Assembly (NCBI GenBank): GCA_001897425.1
Contig: MKSW01000006.1
Span: forward strand, 84,976 to 148,975
DNA: 64,000 nt
Direction: 5' to 3'
Origin: Actinobacteria bacterium 69-20
GTDB taxonomy: Bacteria; Actinomycetota; Actinomycetes; Mycobacteriales; Nakamurellaceae
A program made the translations under genes and the position numbers. Under the pieces are notes generated by a model. That model searched no databases, had not been told where the DNA came from, and worked only from the letters and a program-made list of their open reading frames with translations. Positions 52,082-60,528 of this stretch are shown here, one piece after another (the stretch's first letter is position 1; each line of letters starts with the position of its first letter).

Positions 52082-53226
52082 GCACAGCTCGTATGGATAC
52101 CGCAGGTGTCGGCACGGTGGCCGGTGTGGCACCGGTCCACGGCGTGCTGGTCGAACTGAACGACTTGCGGCGCAGTTTCGGCACGGTCCGGGCGCTGGAC
52201 GGCATGGACCTGACCATCAACCCCGGTGAGCTCGTCGTGCTGCTCGGGCCGTCGGGCTGCGGCAAGACGACCGCGCTCCGGGTGTTGGCGGGGCTGGAGG
52301 ATGCCGACTCCGGCCGCATCACGGTGGACGGCAGGGACATCTCGTCGGTGCCGACCTCGAAGCGCGACATGGGCATGGTGTTCCAGGCCTACTCCCTGTT
52401 TCCGCATATGACGGCCCTGCAGAATGTCGAATTCGGACTCACGTTGCGCGGCAAGGGGTCTGCCGAACGGAGGCGCATCGCCGGCAACTATCTGGAGCTC
52501 GTCGGCCTGTCGGAACAGGCGGGGCGTTACGCGCGCCAACTCTCCGGCGGCCAGCAGCAGCGGGTAGCGCTGGCGCGCGCCCTGGCCATCGAGCCGAAGG
52601 TGCTCCTTTTGGATGAGCCGCTATCGGCACTGGACGCCAAGGTGCGTGTCCAGCTTCGTGACGAGATCCGCCGCATCCAACTGGAACTCGGGATCACCAC
52701 CCTGTTCGTGACGCACGACCAGGAGGAGGCACTCGCCGTCGCCGACCGCGTCGGCGTCATGTGGGAGGGCCGGATCCAACAGATCGCCAGCCCCGCGGAG
52801 CTGTACACCGCGCCGGTCAACAAGTTCGTCGCCGAGTTCGTGGGCCTGAGCAACCCCTTGCCGGGAACGGCATCCGAGGGAGCGGCAACCGTTCTCGGGC
52901 AACGGGTCCCGCTGCTGCCAGGGTCGCCGCCGTCGGGTTCCGTGACGGTGCTGGTCCGCCCGGAGGCCGTGACGCTGGTGCCGGGACCCGACTCGGCAGC
53001 CGGCAGCGATGTCCGGCCGGGTTCCGTCACCGGGACGATCGTCGGGACGAGCTTCCTGGGTTCCACCGGCCGCGCGCAGGTGCGGTTGGCCGACGGCACG
53101 CTGATCATCGCGCAGATCGCGAGCGCGGACGTGGCGGTCCTCCGGGTCGGCGAGACGGTCGACGTTCGCCTCGAGCAGGTGCCCGCCCTCGCCGTCGCGT
53201 CGATGGCATCGCGAGGGTCACTCTAG
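52078..53226 (+). CDS. ABC transporter ATP-binding protein (PotA/CUT1-like)
   Basis: 382 residues. Walker A GPSGCGKTTA, Q-loop VFQAYSLFPHMTAL, signature LSGGQQQRVALARAL, Walker B VLLLDEPLSALD and switch His in VTHDQEEALAVAD are complete. A C-terminal TOBE/OB-fold region (about 290-382) with VRPEAVTLV and GTSFLGSTGRAQVRL places it in the polyamine/iron/osmolyte importer group. It is the last gene of the 49-53 kb operon. Confidence 0.93.
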   Translation: MSTARMDTAGVGTVAGVAPVHGVLVELNDLRRSFGTVRALDGMDLTINPGELVVLLGPSGCGKTTALRVLAGLEDADSGRITVDGRDISSVPTSKRDMGMVFQAYSLFPHMTALQNVEFGLTLRGKGSAERRRIAGNYLELVGLSEQAGRYARQLSGGQQQRVALARALAIEPKVLLLDEPLSALDAKVRVQLRDEIRRIQLELGITTLFVTHDQEEALAVADRVGVMWEGRIQQIASPAELYTAPVNKFVAEFVGLSNPLPGTASEGAATVLGQRVPLLPGSPPSGSVTVLVRPEAVTLVPGPDSAAGSDVRPGSVTGTIVGTSFLGSTGRAQVRLADGTLIIAQIASADVAVLRVGETVDVRLEQVPALAVASMASRGSL

Positions 53227-53585
53227 ACGCAACACCTAGACGCAACACACCAGTCGCGCCTTCTCAGCGAAACACCTGGTGATCCACGCGTGTGTAGTTG
53301 CTTCAATCAGTTACGGCCGGTCCTTTCGCGCACCGCTGTGCCAATTTGGCGTGGACACGCCGACTTCGGGCTGATCATCTGAGTCGGCCCGGACCCGATC
53401 TTCCAACGGGCCCTCGCTGATCCCCAGACCTTAGCCTCTCGGCGCGATCGGGCTACCTGGCTCAGGGTGCGAGCCGAACCGTACTCCTCGGCTACGAGAC
53501 GCGCTTTTCGGGCCTCGAGGCCAGGCTGGGTGACCCTCGTACAGTAGCTCTTGACGCGAGCAGAGCTATCAGTAATACTGTAATA
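53227..53585 (+). promoter_or_regulatory. island boundary with leaderless promoter and dyad operator
   Basis: No gene in this 359-bp gap. CTAGACGCAACAC is repeated directly after the ABC operon (about 53224-53249). Base composition drops towards the right end. A sigma-A-like promoter is clear: TTGACG at 53551-53556, a 16-bp spacer and TAATAC at 53573-53578, with the next ATG eight bases further on and no Shine-Dalgarno sequence, so the transcript is probably leaderless. TACAGTA (53540-53546) and TACTGTA (53576-53582) form an inverted pair bracketing the promoter, a plausible operator for the TetR regulator encoded at 59.8 kb. Confidence 0.55.
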
Positions 53586-54401
53586 ATGATGACAACTGAA
53601 GCTGAAGGAGGACGGGTTCGAGCAGAGCGCATCGGGGATACGGTGCGCATTTGCCTGAACGATCCCGCGCGGTTGAACCCGTTCACCGCGGACGTGAGCA
53701 TCGCGCTCGACTCTCTCGTTGCCCAAGCAGTAGATACCGGGGCAGACGCGATAATTTTTTGGGGAGAAGGCCGATCCTTCTCGTCCGGGGCAGACATGGA
53801 AGGGTTTCGTACCACCATCTCAGAATTGCAGAGCGGCGAAGGGTTTCCAAAGTTCTATAGATCCGAGCGATCGCTGATTCGTCTAGCACAGAACTTAAAA
53901 CTGCCACATGTGACATCTATTGCAGCAGTTCATGGCTGGACAGTTGGTCAGGGCTTCGAATTAGCCATGGCATGCGATTACATCGTGGCAGCCGAAGGAA
54001 CGAAGTTTTGGATGCCTGAAACGTCGGTCGGTTGGAATGCCGGAATGGGTACAGCGCAGACGCTCGTGAAGACAGTCGGCACCGGTTACGCGAAGAGAAT
54101 CTTGTTGCTCAATGAGAAGATTGACGCGCGACTCGCTGAATCACTCGGCATCGTGACACGTGTAGCTCCCGCGGGGAAGCAACTTGAGGTCGCGCTGGAG
54201 CTGCTTGAAGTCGTGCGGAAGAATGCGCCGATGGCTCAGGCGTTCCAGAAGAAGCTCATTGACATGGCAACAGCGATGTCACTGGATGACTCTCGGGAGC
54301 TTGAAGTGATCACCGGTCATTGGCTCGCGTATACATCCGACGTCCTGGAAGCGGCCACAGCGTTTACAGAAAGCCGAAGCGCGATATTCAAAGGTATGTG
54401 A
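53586..54401 (+). CDS. enoyl-CoA hydratase/isomerase (crotonase) family protein
   Basis: 271 residues. The crotonase fold is clear: the oxyanion region FSSGADMEGF, then HGWTVGQGFELAMACDYIVA with the first catalytic Glu (GQGFELAM), and MPETSVGWNAGMGTAQTL with the second Glu (MPE). Both acid/base residues of hydratases are kept. It opens the AT-rich cluster and overlaps the ligase start by one base (TGATG). The substrate is unknown but presumably is the thioester made by the next gene. Confidence 0.88.
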   Translation: MMTTEAEGGRVRAERIGDTVRICLNDPARLNPFTADVSIALDSLVAQAVDTGADAIIFWGEGRSFSSGADMEGFRTTISELQSGEGFPKFYRSERSLIRLAQNLKLPHVTSIAAVHGWTVGQGFELAMACDYIVAAEGTKFWMPETSVGWNAGMGTAQTLVKTVGTGYAKRILLLNEKIDARLAESLGIVTRVAPAGKQLEVALELLEVVRKNAPMAQAFQKKLIDMATAMSLDDSRELEVITGHWLAYTSDVLEAATAFTESRSAIFKGM

Positions 54402-55999
54402 TGGAGCTCGATCTGATCGATGCCGCGCGCGCCAAATTTCCCTATGCCGGGACAGGGCCATGTGATGTTCTCGCCGGCCGGGTAGCGCGAAACCCGGATC
54501 TGATAGCCCTCATAGACTATCGAGACAGTCGTATAACGAATAAGGAACTATGGTCGCTCGTATCAAGTATCGCCAAGAATCTATCCGATAGCGGCATTCA
54601 GTCGCACAGCGTTGTGGCTGTGATTGGGAAAAACTCCATCGATTATGTTGCTACGATGTTTGCAGTATGGGCGCTGGGTGCTATTTTCGTTCCATTTGAC
54701 CCTGAGCAACCTGCCGCATCGATCGCACGCTCCCTCGAATTGATCAGACCATCTCACCTGGTCGCCGATCCAGTATCGTGGGATGGTGATGCTGCTGCGC
54801 TCGTCGAGCTTGCGGTATATGACGAGGCTGTTTATCTGGATATAACGAAACTACGTGCCGAAGAAGATTCCACGTGTATATTCCCGCATGAAGATCAATG
54901 GGTTCGTGGCCAAGAGATAGCAGCTCTTTATCTGAGTTCAGGGACAACAGGAAAATCCAAAGCGTGCATGATGCCTGCAGATTACCTGTTATGGGCTGGC
55001 GAAGAGTTCTCGCGAGCTGCAGAACTAAATAGTGACGACCTGGTTCTAACCCTGGGCTCTTTCGCTCACGTCAACGCGATCTGGGCGTTGATGGGTTCTT
55101 TGGTGAATGGAACCACGCACGCCTTTGAACAGAAATTCTCGTTATCGCGCTTTTGGGAACGTATCCGGGCGACGCGGGCGACGGTGTTTGACTATGTGGG
55201 CACTATTATCTCTCTGCTCCTGAAGCAGACGGCGGCTATTGAGACAGCCGATCTCGCGCCCCGGGCCGGGATCGGGGGAGCGGCTCATAAGCAAGAGGTA
55301 ATAGAGTTCGAGAAGCGGTTCGGCGTTCCGCTCCTGGAGTGTTACGGGCTGACGGAATGCGTCCTGCCAATATTCCAGCGTAAAGATGAACGAAAAGTCG
55401 GCAGCATCGGGCTGTTGTCGGAATATTTTGATTCGGCGATAGTTGATGGAGAGGGAGCGCAAGTCACCGAAAATACCACCGGGGTTCTGAGGCTGAGGCC
55501 GAAGCACCGGCGGGCGATATTTGCAGGGTACTGGCATGATGATGCCAGCACACAGGCGGCTTTCGATGACGAATGGTTCATCACCGGTGATCGTGTTTCG
55601 CGAGATGATGAAGGGTATTTCACATTTCACGGAAGAAGCGGTCAGGTCATCCGCCGTCGAGGGGTCAATTTAAGTATTGACGAAATCGAGGCAGTGGTGC
55701 GTGATTATGGACAGGTTAAGAATTGCGCGGCATTCGGTATACCGTCACCATTGAGCGAAGAAGATCTCGTCCTTTTCGTCGTGCCATCATCACAGCCATT
55801 CGACGTCAGTGGTTTCGTGAGTTGGCTACGCACACAAGTGGCATCGGGTATGATGCCGGACTATTTGCAATTAGTTCCTAAGCTGCCGATGACTTCCAGT
55901 GAGCGAGTGCAGCGGACGGAAATTGCAGGATTGCTCGATCGAAACGAATTATTGGCAATTCAGCCCACAGCGTTAACTCAACGAAAGGGTTTCCAATGA
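54401..55999 (+). CDS. acyl-CoA synthetase / AMP-dependent ligase
   Basis: ANL-superfamily adenylating enzyme, 532 residues. Motifs: phosphate loop LYLSSGTTGKSKACMM (A3), CYGLTECVL (A5), GDRVSRDDEGYFTFHGRSGQVIRRRGVNLSIDEIE (A7-A8 in outline). The A10 motif reads LPMTSSERVQRTEI, so the catalytic Lys of the usual GK(I/V)xR is Arg here, and the hinge Asp/Lys of A8 is Gln. It is most like long or cyclic-acid ligases and CaiC-type carnitine-CoA ligases, but specificity is not determinable. Its stop overlaps the next gene. Codon use is AT-richer than the backbone. Confidence 0.85.
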   Translation: MELDLIDAARAKFPYAGTGPCDVLAGRVARNPDLIALIDYRDSRITNKELWSLVSSIAKNLSDSGIQSHSVVAVIGKNSIDYVATMFAVWALGAIFVPFDPEQPAASIARSLELIRPSHLVADPVSWDGDAAALVELAVYDEAVYLDITKLRAEEDSTCIFPHEDQWVRGQEIAALYLSSGTTGKSKACMMPADYLLWAGEEFSRAAELNSDDLVLTLGSFAHVNAIWALMGSLVNGTTHAFEQKFSLSRFWERIRATRATVFDYVGTIISLLLKQTAAIETADLAPRAGIGGAAHKQEVIEFEKRFGVPLLECYGLTECVLPIFQRKDERKVGSIGLLSEYFDSAIVDGEGAQVTENTTGVLRLRPKHRRAIFAGYWHDDASTQAAFDDEWFITGDRVSRDDEGYFTFHGRSGQVIRRRGVNLSIDEIEAVVRDYGQVKNCAAFGIPSPLSEEDLVLFVVPSSQPFDVSGFVSWLRTQVASGMMPDYLQLVPKLPMTSSERVQRTEIAGLLDRNELLAIQPTALTQRKGFQ

Positions 56000-57099
56000 A
56001 CCGATATCATCATCGAGTATTTCAAGGGCTCGCGGTGCTCGGCAGCTTTACCATGCTCGTCACCGCGTGCTCGTCGTCCAAGGGCGCACAGTCCGACACT
56101 ACGTCGGCGCCTACGACCGAGAAGCAGCAGACCATCACCGTTGGAGCCTGGGGAGGCGCCTATGACGGTTGGACCCAAGAGGCGTTCGCCAAGCCCTTCA
56201 CAGAAAAATCAGGTGCAAAGTTCCAGTACGACGACGCAGCAAGCCAAATGGTGTCACGTGTCGTAGCGCAACATGACGCCGGCCAAGTGACTTGGGATGT
56301 GCTCGACTCTGCGTTCGGCCTGGACGCCTGGACGCTGTGGAAAAAGGGTCTCCTCGCTCCCGTGCCGGAGGACCTCGCGAAGAAGTGGAAAGAGGCACTC
56401 GGCGAGGAGACCGTGACGCCTTTCGGCTACGCCCTCGGAAATCTCGGCGACGTGATCGTCTGCAATCGGAGCGTCGTAGCAAAGTGCCCCACAACGCCAG
56501 CGGAGTTCTTCGATGTTGCAGGGTTTCCAGGTGAGCGCGCGATGTACGGTCCGGGCTCTCTGATCGGAGTCATGCTGGCGGAGGAGGCGCGCGGTGTCAG
56601 CCCGAATAAGCTGTTCCCAGTGGACCTGGACAGCGCGTTTAACACACTAAAGGAGCTCAAGCCTCATATTGCGTTGTGGTATGACGCGCCCGACCAGCTG
56701 GATCAGGCTATCAGATCCAAGGAAGTCTCGATCGCCATAGCGTTCAACGGGCGAGTCGCCAACCTCATCAAAGAGGGCATAGACCTGAACGTCAGTTGGC
56801 AGGGAGCCATCTACGAACCCGTCTATATGACGGTTATTAAAGACGGTCCTTCGACTCAGGCGGCGTGGGACTATTTGGATTTCATTGCGATGAGCACTTC
56901 CGCGCAGGCCAAATATGTTGAGCTCACCGGTTATGGCGTTCCGAACCGCAAAGCATTTGAATCCGTGAGCACTGATATCGCAAAGTACAATCCCGACTAT
57001 CCGGACAATAAGAAGGTAATGGCGCTCGAAGATCTTGACTGGTATCTTGCGAACCAGGCTGAAGTCGATCAGCGTTGGCGAGACTTGGTAGGCGGCTAG
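55996..57099 (+). CDS. ABC transporter substrate-binding lipoprotein (PotD-like)
   Basis: 367 residues with a lipobox ending VTAC at about residue 25 and a short Ser/Thr linker. The PotD-like domain starts TITVGAWGGAYDGWTQEAFAKPF and contains YGLGNLG-like FGYALGNLGDVIVCN, AMYGPGSLIGVMLAEEA and a late IYEPVYMTVIKDGPSTQAAWDYLDF. Related proteins bind polyamines, putrescine or organic-acid/amine solutes. It overlaps the ligase gene (ATGA), linking uptake directly to activation. Confidence 0.88.
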   Translation: MNRYHHRVFQGLAVLGSFTMLVTACSSSKGAQSDTTSAPTTEKQQTITVGAWGGAYDGWTQEAFAKPFTEKSGAKFQYDDAASQMVSRVVAQHDAGQVTWDVLDSAFGLDAWTLWKKGLLAPVPEDLAKKWKEALGEETVTPFGYALGNLGDVIVCNRSVVAKCPTTPAEFFDVAGFPGERAMYGPGSLIGVMLAEEARGVSPNKLFPVDLDSAFNTLKELKPHIALWYDAPDQLDQAIRSKEVSIAIAFNGRVANLIKEGIDLNVSWQGAIYEPVYMTVIKDGPSTQAAWDYLDFIAMSTSAQAKYVELTGYGVPNRKAFESVSTDIAKYNPDYPDNKKVMALEDLDWYLANQAEVDQRWRDLVGG

Positions 57100-57103
57100 G
57101 GTC

Positions 57104-57958
57104 ATGCGGATACCACGTAGCAAGGATCTGTCATTGGCATCGGGGAAGTCCGGATTCCTGATGCTACTGCCCCTCCTCGGCTTTGTGGTTGTGCTCGTAA
57201 TCATCCCTCTGATCAATGTGATCAACACAGCTCTGGCCGGTTCGCCTGCTACGAACTTCGCCAAGTTCTTTGAGAGCCCTGCGCAACGAAAGGCCTTGTT
57301 GCTGACCTTCAGCGCGAGCTTCGGGGTCAGTATCGTCGCAGTTTCTCTTGGTGCGATGATCGCGTGGTGGTTGGCCACGTCGAGACGTCCGTTCGTGCGC
57401 GCCATAATCTGGGCGTCCGTGTTAGCACCGTTTTGGATGGGAGTCGTAATCAAAAACTATGCTCTCGTCGTGGTCTTTGCAAAGAATGGTCCGATAAATT
57501 ACGTTCTTGGCTGGTTTGGCATCCCGCCGTCATCGATGCTTTACACGATCGGTGCTGTTGTCGTCGGGATGATATATTCGATGATGCCGTACGCTGTGCT
57601 TCCGTTATATGCCGGATTCCGCCGCCTGAACTTTAACCAGTTGCGGGCGGCGGAATCTCTCGGCGCGACTCGCCTCTATGCGTGGGTGACGGTCGTGCTC
57701 CCTGCTGTGGCGGCAACACTGTTTGGATCGCTAGTGATTGTGTTCGTCATTTCGTTGGGTTTTTATATCACGCCTGTGCTCCTTGGCGGACTTCAAGTTC
57801 CGTTCATGGCAACTCTCATAAGTCAGGATCTATTCCAATATTATAATTTGACGAATGCGGCCGTCAGCTCCACCATCTTGATAGTCTCTACGGTCTTCGT
57901 ACTTTTTGGCGCAATCTTGATTATCGGCTGGAAGCGGCTCGAAAGGGCGATCTTATGA
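57104..57958 (+). CDS. ABC transporter permease (PotB-like)
   Basis: 284 residues, six helices, starting FLMLLPLLGFVVVLVIIPLINVI. The EAA loop is LRAAESLGATRLYAWVTVVLP. Four bases after the binding-protein stop; overlaps the second permease by four bases. Confidence 0.92.
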   Translation: MRIPRSKDLSLASGKSGFLMLLPLLGFVVVLVIIPLINVINTALAGSPATNFAKFFESPAQRKALLLTFSASFGVSIVAVSLGAMIAWWLATSRRPFVRAIIWASVLAPFWMGVVIKNYALVVVFAKNGPINYVLGWFGIPPSSMLYTIGAVVVGMIYSMMPYAVLPLYAGFRRLNFNQLRAAESLGATRLYAWVTVVLPAVAATLFGSLVIVFVISLGFYITPVLLGGLQVPFMATLISQDLFQYYNLTNAAVSSTILIVSTVFVLFGAILIIGWKRLERAIL

Positions 57959-58746
57959 AGCACGCCTGGCTGAGTTTCGTATCAGTATGGCTAACGAGAG
58001 TACTTGTGGTACTGGCTATCGCATTCTTTCTCGTTCCTATAGTCATCGTCGGCGTCATGTCGTTCTCGAGCTCGGATGTTATGATGTTCCCTCCGAAATC
58101 ATTCGGGTTTCGGCAATATTCGAGCGCTTTTTCGTCAGGCGATTGGTGGCTTGCGGCGCGTACCTCCTTAGTTGTCGGAGCGGCCACTGCGGTCGTGTCA
58201 TGCGTCATCGCGATTCTGGGTGTCCTGGCGATCGCCAGGACGCGGGTCAAGGCAGCGAACTTGGTGTACGGTGCTGCCCTGTTAGCCATCGTGGCGCCTG
58301 TGGCTGCGGTGGCGGTGGCGCTATATCAGGTGTTGGCGAAGGTCGGCCTTCTCGGCTCGGTACCCGGGCTTGTTATTGCTCATTGTATTCTCGGAGTGCC
58401 AGTTTCATTGCTCGTGTTACGTGTCGGCCTCAGTGGCATACCCCAGACTCTTGAGCTAGCCGCAATGAGTCTAGGTGCGTCACGTGTGCAGGCCTGGATT
58501 CATATCACGATCCGTCTATTGACATCATCATTCGGGGCGGCGTTCATCCTGACATTCTTGATGAGTTTCGACGAAGCTGTTTTTGCGACCTTTTTGGGAG
58601 GCGCTCATGTTAATACACTACCGCGAGCGATTTTCAATTCGATTCGATTTGGCCTCGATCCGGTCATCACGGCGATTGCAACGATCCTGATGGTTGCTAC
58701 AGGCGTTCTTGCCGTTGGGGGCAGTTTGCTAAGGCGGGGCCGATGA
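57955..58746 (+). CDS. ABC transporter permease (PotC-like)
   Basis: 263 residues, six helices, with VVLAIAFFLVPIVIVGVMSFSSS first and the EAA loop LELAAMSLGASRVQAWIHITIRLL. The segment FLMSFDEAVFATFLGG is typical of PotC. Overlaps the ATPase start (ATGA). Confidence 0.92.
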   Translation: MKHAWLSFVSVWLTRVLVVLAIAFFLVPIVIVGVMSFSSSDVMMFPPKSFGFRQYSSAFSSGDWWLAARTSLVVGAATAVVSCVIAILGVLAIARTRVKAANLVYGAALLAIVAPVAAVAVALYQVLAKVGLLGSVPGLVIAHCILGVPVSLLVLRVGLSGIPQTLELAAMSLGASRVQAWIHITIRLLTSSFGAAFILTFLMSFDEAVFATFLGGAHVNTLPRAIFNSIRFGLDPVITAIATILMVATGVLAVGGSLLRRGR

Positions 58747-59819
58747 TGGCGCCAATTCATCGTGACGCAATCGTATCTTTCGAATCGGTATCGAAAGAGT
58801 ATTCCGGAAGTCTCGCCGTCGAAGATGTCTCTTTCTCGGTGTATGAGGGCGAGTTTGTGACCCTTTTGGGGCCGAGTGGGTCTGGTAAGACAACGCTGCT
58901 GAAGATGGTGGCTGGCTTCATCAAGGCTGACTCCGGGACGCTGCTTCTTGACCGGAGAAATGCTGCGTCGCTCGAACCGCGACAGCGGGATATCGGCATG
59001 GTCTTTCAGGATTATGCACTTTTTCCGCATATGAACGTCTACGAGAATGTGCGCTACGGCCTGCGTTTTCGGAAACTTAGCCGGGACACTGTTCGCGATC
59101 GTGTGGAGGAGATGCTCTCGCTCGTCGGACTGAGCGATTATCGGGATCGCAAGCCCAACCAGTTGTCCGGCGGTCAGATGCAGCGAGTTGCTCTTGCCCG
59201 TGCGCTGGCGATTCAACCGCGTATACTTCTGATGGATGAGCCATTGGGTGCCCTCGACCGTGAGATGCGGATTCGCATGGCCGAGGAGCTACGCCGTATG
59301 CACGAGCGTGTAGGTGTTGCAGTACTCCACGTGACTCATGACCAGGAGGAGGCGTTAATCGTGGCCGATCGCATTGGTGTGATGCACCAGGGCGGTCTGG
59401 TTGCGATGGATGAGCCTCGTGAGATTTTCCGTAACCCGAAGTCGGTTTTCGCCGCGCGGTTCCTGTCGCGCGCCAATATCGTCGACGCCGCAGTATTGCA
59501 AGTCTACGATTCGGTTTCTGCCGCGATCGGCTGGCAGGGCCTCAGTTTCCACATCGATTGCTCGCCGGGACAGCCAACAGGCGATTGCCGTTTGGCGGTA
59601 CCTCCGTGGGCATTTAAGATCGTTCCAGCGGGAAACCCGAACGCGTTTGCCGTAAGAGTCCGTGAAATGACGTTCCTAGGTGAGGTGACGCAATTCCTCT
59701 GCGAGACAGCGGACGGAGTCGAACTCCTTGTTCGTCTGAGCACTGCTGAAGTACATGAGGCGTCTTTGTCGGCATTGTATCTGTCCTTAGTGGAAGGATT
59801 AGTATCTATTGTCAAGTGA
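58743..59819 (+). CDS. ABC transporter ATP-binding protein (PotA-like)
   Basis: 358 residues. Walker A GPSGSGKTTL, Q-loop VFQDYALFPHMNV, signature LSGGQMQRVALARALAI, Walker B ILLMDEPLGALDREM and switch His in VTHDQEEALIVADR are intact, with a C-terminal TOBE domain (about 270-358). Completes the second PotDABC-like importer of the window, only 5 kb from the first; the two are divergent in sequence and base composition and are not a recent duplication. Confidence 0.93.
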   Translation: MMAPIHRDAIVSFESVSKEYSGSLAVEDVSFSVYEGEFVTLLGPSGSGKTTLLKMVAGFIKADSGTLLLDRRNAASLEPRQRDIGMVFQDYALFPHMNVYENVRYGLRFRKLSRDTVRDRVEEMLSLVGLSDYRDRKPNQLSGGQMQRVALARALAIQPRILLMDEPLGALDREMRIRMAEELRRMHERVGVAVLHVTHDQEEALIVADRIGVMHQGGLVAMDEPREIFRNPKSVFAARFLSRANIVDAAVLQVYDSVSAAIGWQGLSFHIDCSPGQPTGDCRLAVPPWAFKIVPAGNPNAFAVRVREMTFLGEVTQFLCETADGVELLVRLSTAEVHEASLSALYLSLVEGLVSIVK

Positions 59820-60423
59820 TGATAGGCCATTGGAAGATGTCGATCGCCGGACACAGATTCTCGATGGTGCGGTTACCGCGCTCTCGGTCCGCGGTATTGC
59901 GAATTTGAGATTCAAGGATGTGGCGCGGGCGGCCGGGGTGTCGGTCGGGATGGTGCAGTACTATTTCGATAGTCATGACGAGCTCGTTCGGAGCGCTTGC
60001 CAATGGGGCGCATGGAACAGGGTCCGTGTGTGGGCGGAATCTATGCCGGATTCAGGACCGCAGTGGCCTCGACTGTGTGCCATGATCGATTTTGTGTTCG
60101 ATGACAAGGGCTATTTCCGCGACGCCTCGCTCTGGCTGGAGTTCTGTGTAGCGGCAAAGCGGGATAGCGCTTTGAAGCGAATCATGGCCGAGATCTACGA
60201 CGCTTGGCGCGAGCCCGTTCGGCAATTAATTGACAAAGGTGTGGAGTCTGGCGAATTCGCCCCGCGGCTGAATATTGATGACATTGTGGACTTGTTCGCG
60301 ATGGCGATGGATGGGTCGGAGACAGCGACCGCAGTGGATGCGGCTGGACTCAATACGGCGCGGTTCGCCACTCTGCTGAAAAATCAGGTGTCGGTGCTAT
60401 TGGCCCCGAAAGATATCGGCTGA
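59809..60423 (+). CDS. TetR-family transcriptional regulator
   Basis: 204 residues. The HTH is RRTQILDGAVTALSVRGIANLRFKDVARAAGVSVGMVQYYFDSHDELV in outline (about 13-60), closest to BetI/TetR_C_6-type regulators. No upstream ATG is available; TTG at 59809, overlapping the ATPase stop by 11 bp and preceded by GGAAGG, is the likely start. Co-transcription with the importer suggests local control, with candidate operators at 53540-53582 and 60459-60475. Confidence 0.85.
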   Translation: MSSDDRPLEDVDRRTQILDGAVTALSVRGIANLRFKDVARAAGVSVGMVQYYFDSHDELVRSACQWGAWNRVRVWAESMPDSGPQWPRLCAMIDFVFDDKGYFRDASLWLEFCVAAKRDSALKRIMAEIYDAWREPVRQLIDKGVESGEFAPRLNIDDIVDLFAMAMDGSETATAVDAAGLNTARFATLLKNQVSVLLAPKDIG

Positions 60424-60458
60424 CCGCCGCTGCGTCGCACTTATGGTCAATGGCCCCG

Positions 60459-60475
60459 CAAGACCCGCGGTCTTG
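60459..60475. promoter_or_regulatory. 17-bp palindrome between tetR and thiolase genes
   Basis: CAAGACCCGCGGTCTTG, a perfect dyad (7-bp arms, 3-bp centre) in the 105-bp gap before the thiolase start. It could be a TetR operator for the downstream genes or a small terminator; no T-run follows. Confidence 0.45.
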
Positions 60476-60528
60476 ATGGGTCGCAGTGTGGATGAGGCCC
60501 TCTCTCGGGCTCTGAAGGGTGGTGTCAT

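Noticed and set aside
53307..53726. Minus-strand frame of 139 residues at the island boundary
   Set aside because: It overlaps the promoter and the start of the crotonase gene, has no ribosome-binding site and no recognisable motif.
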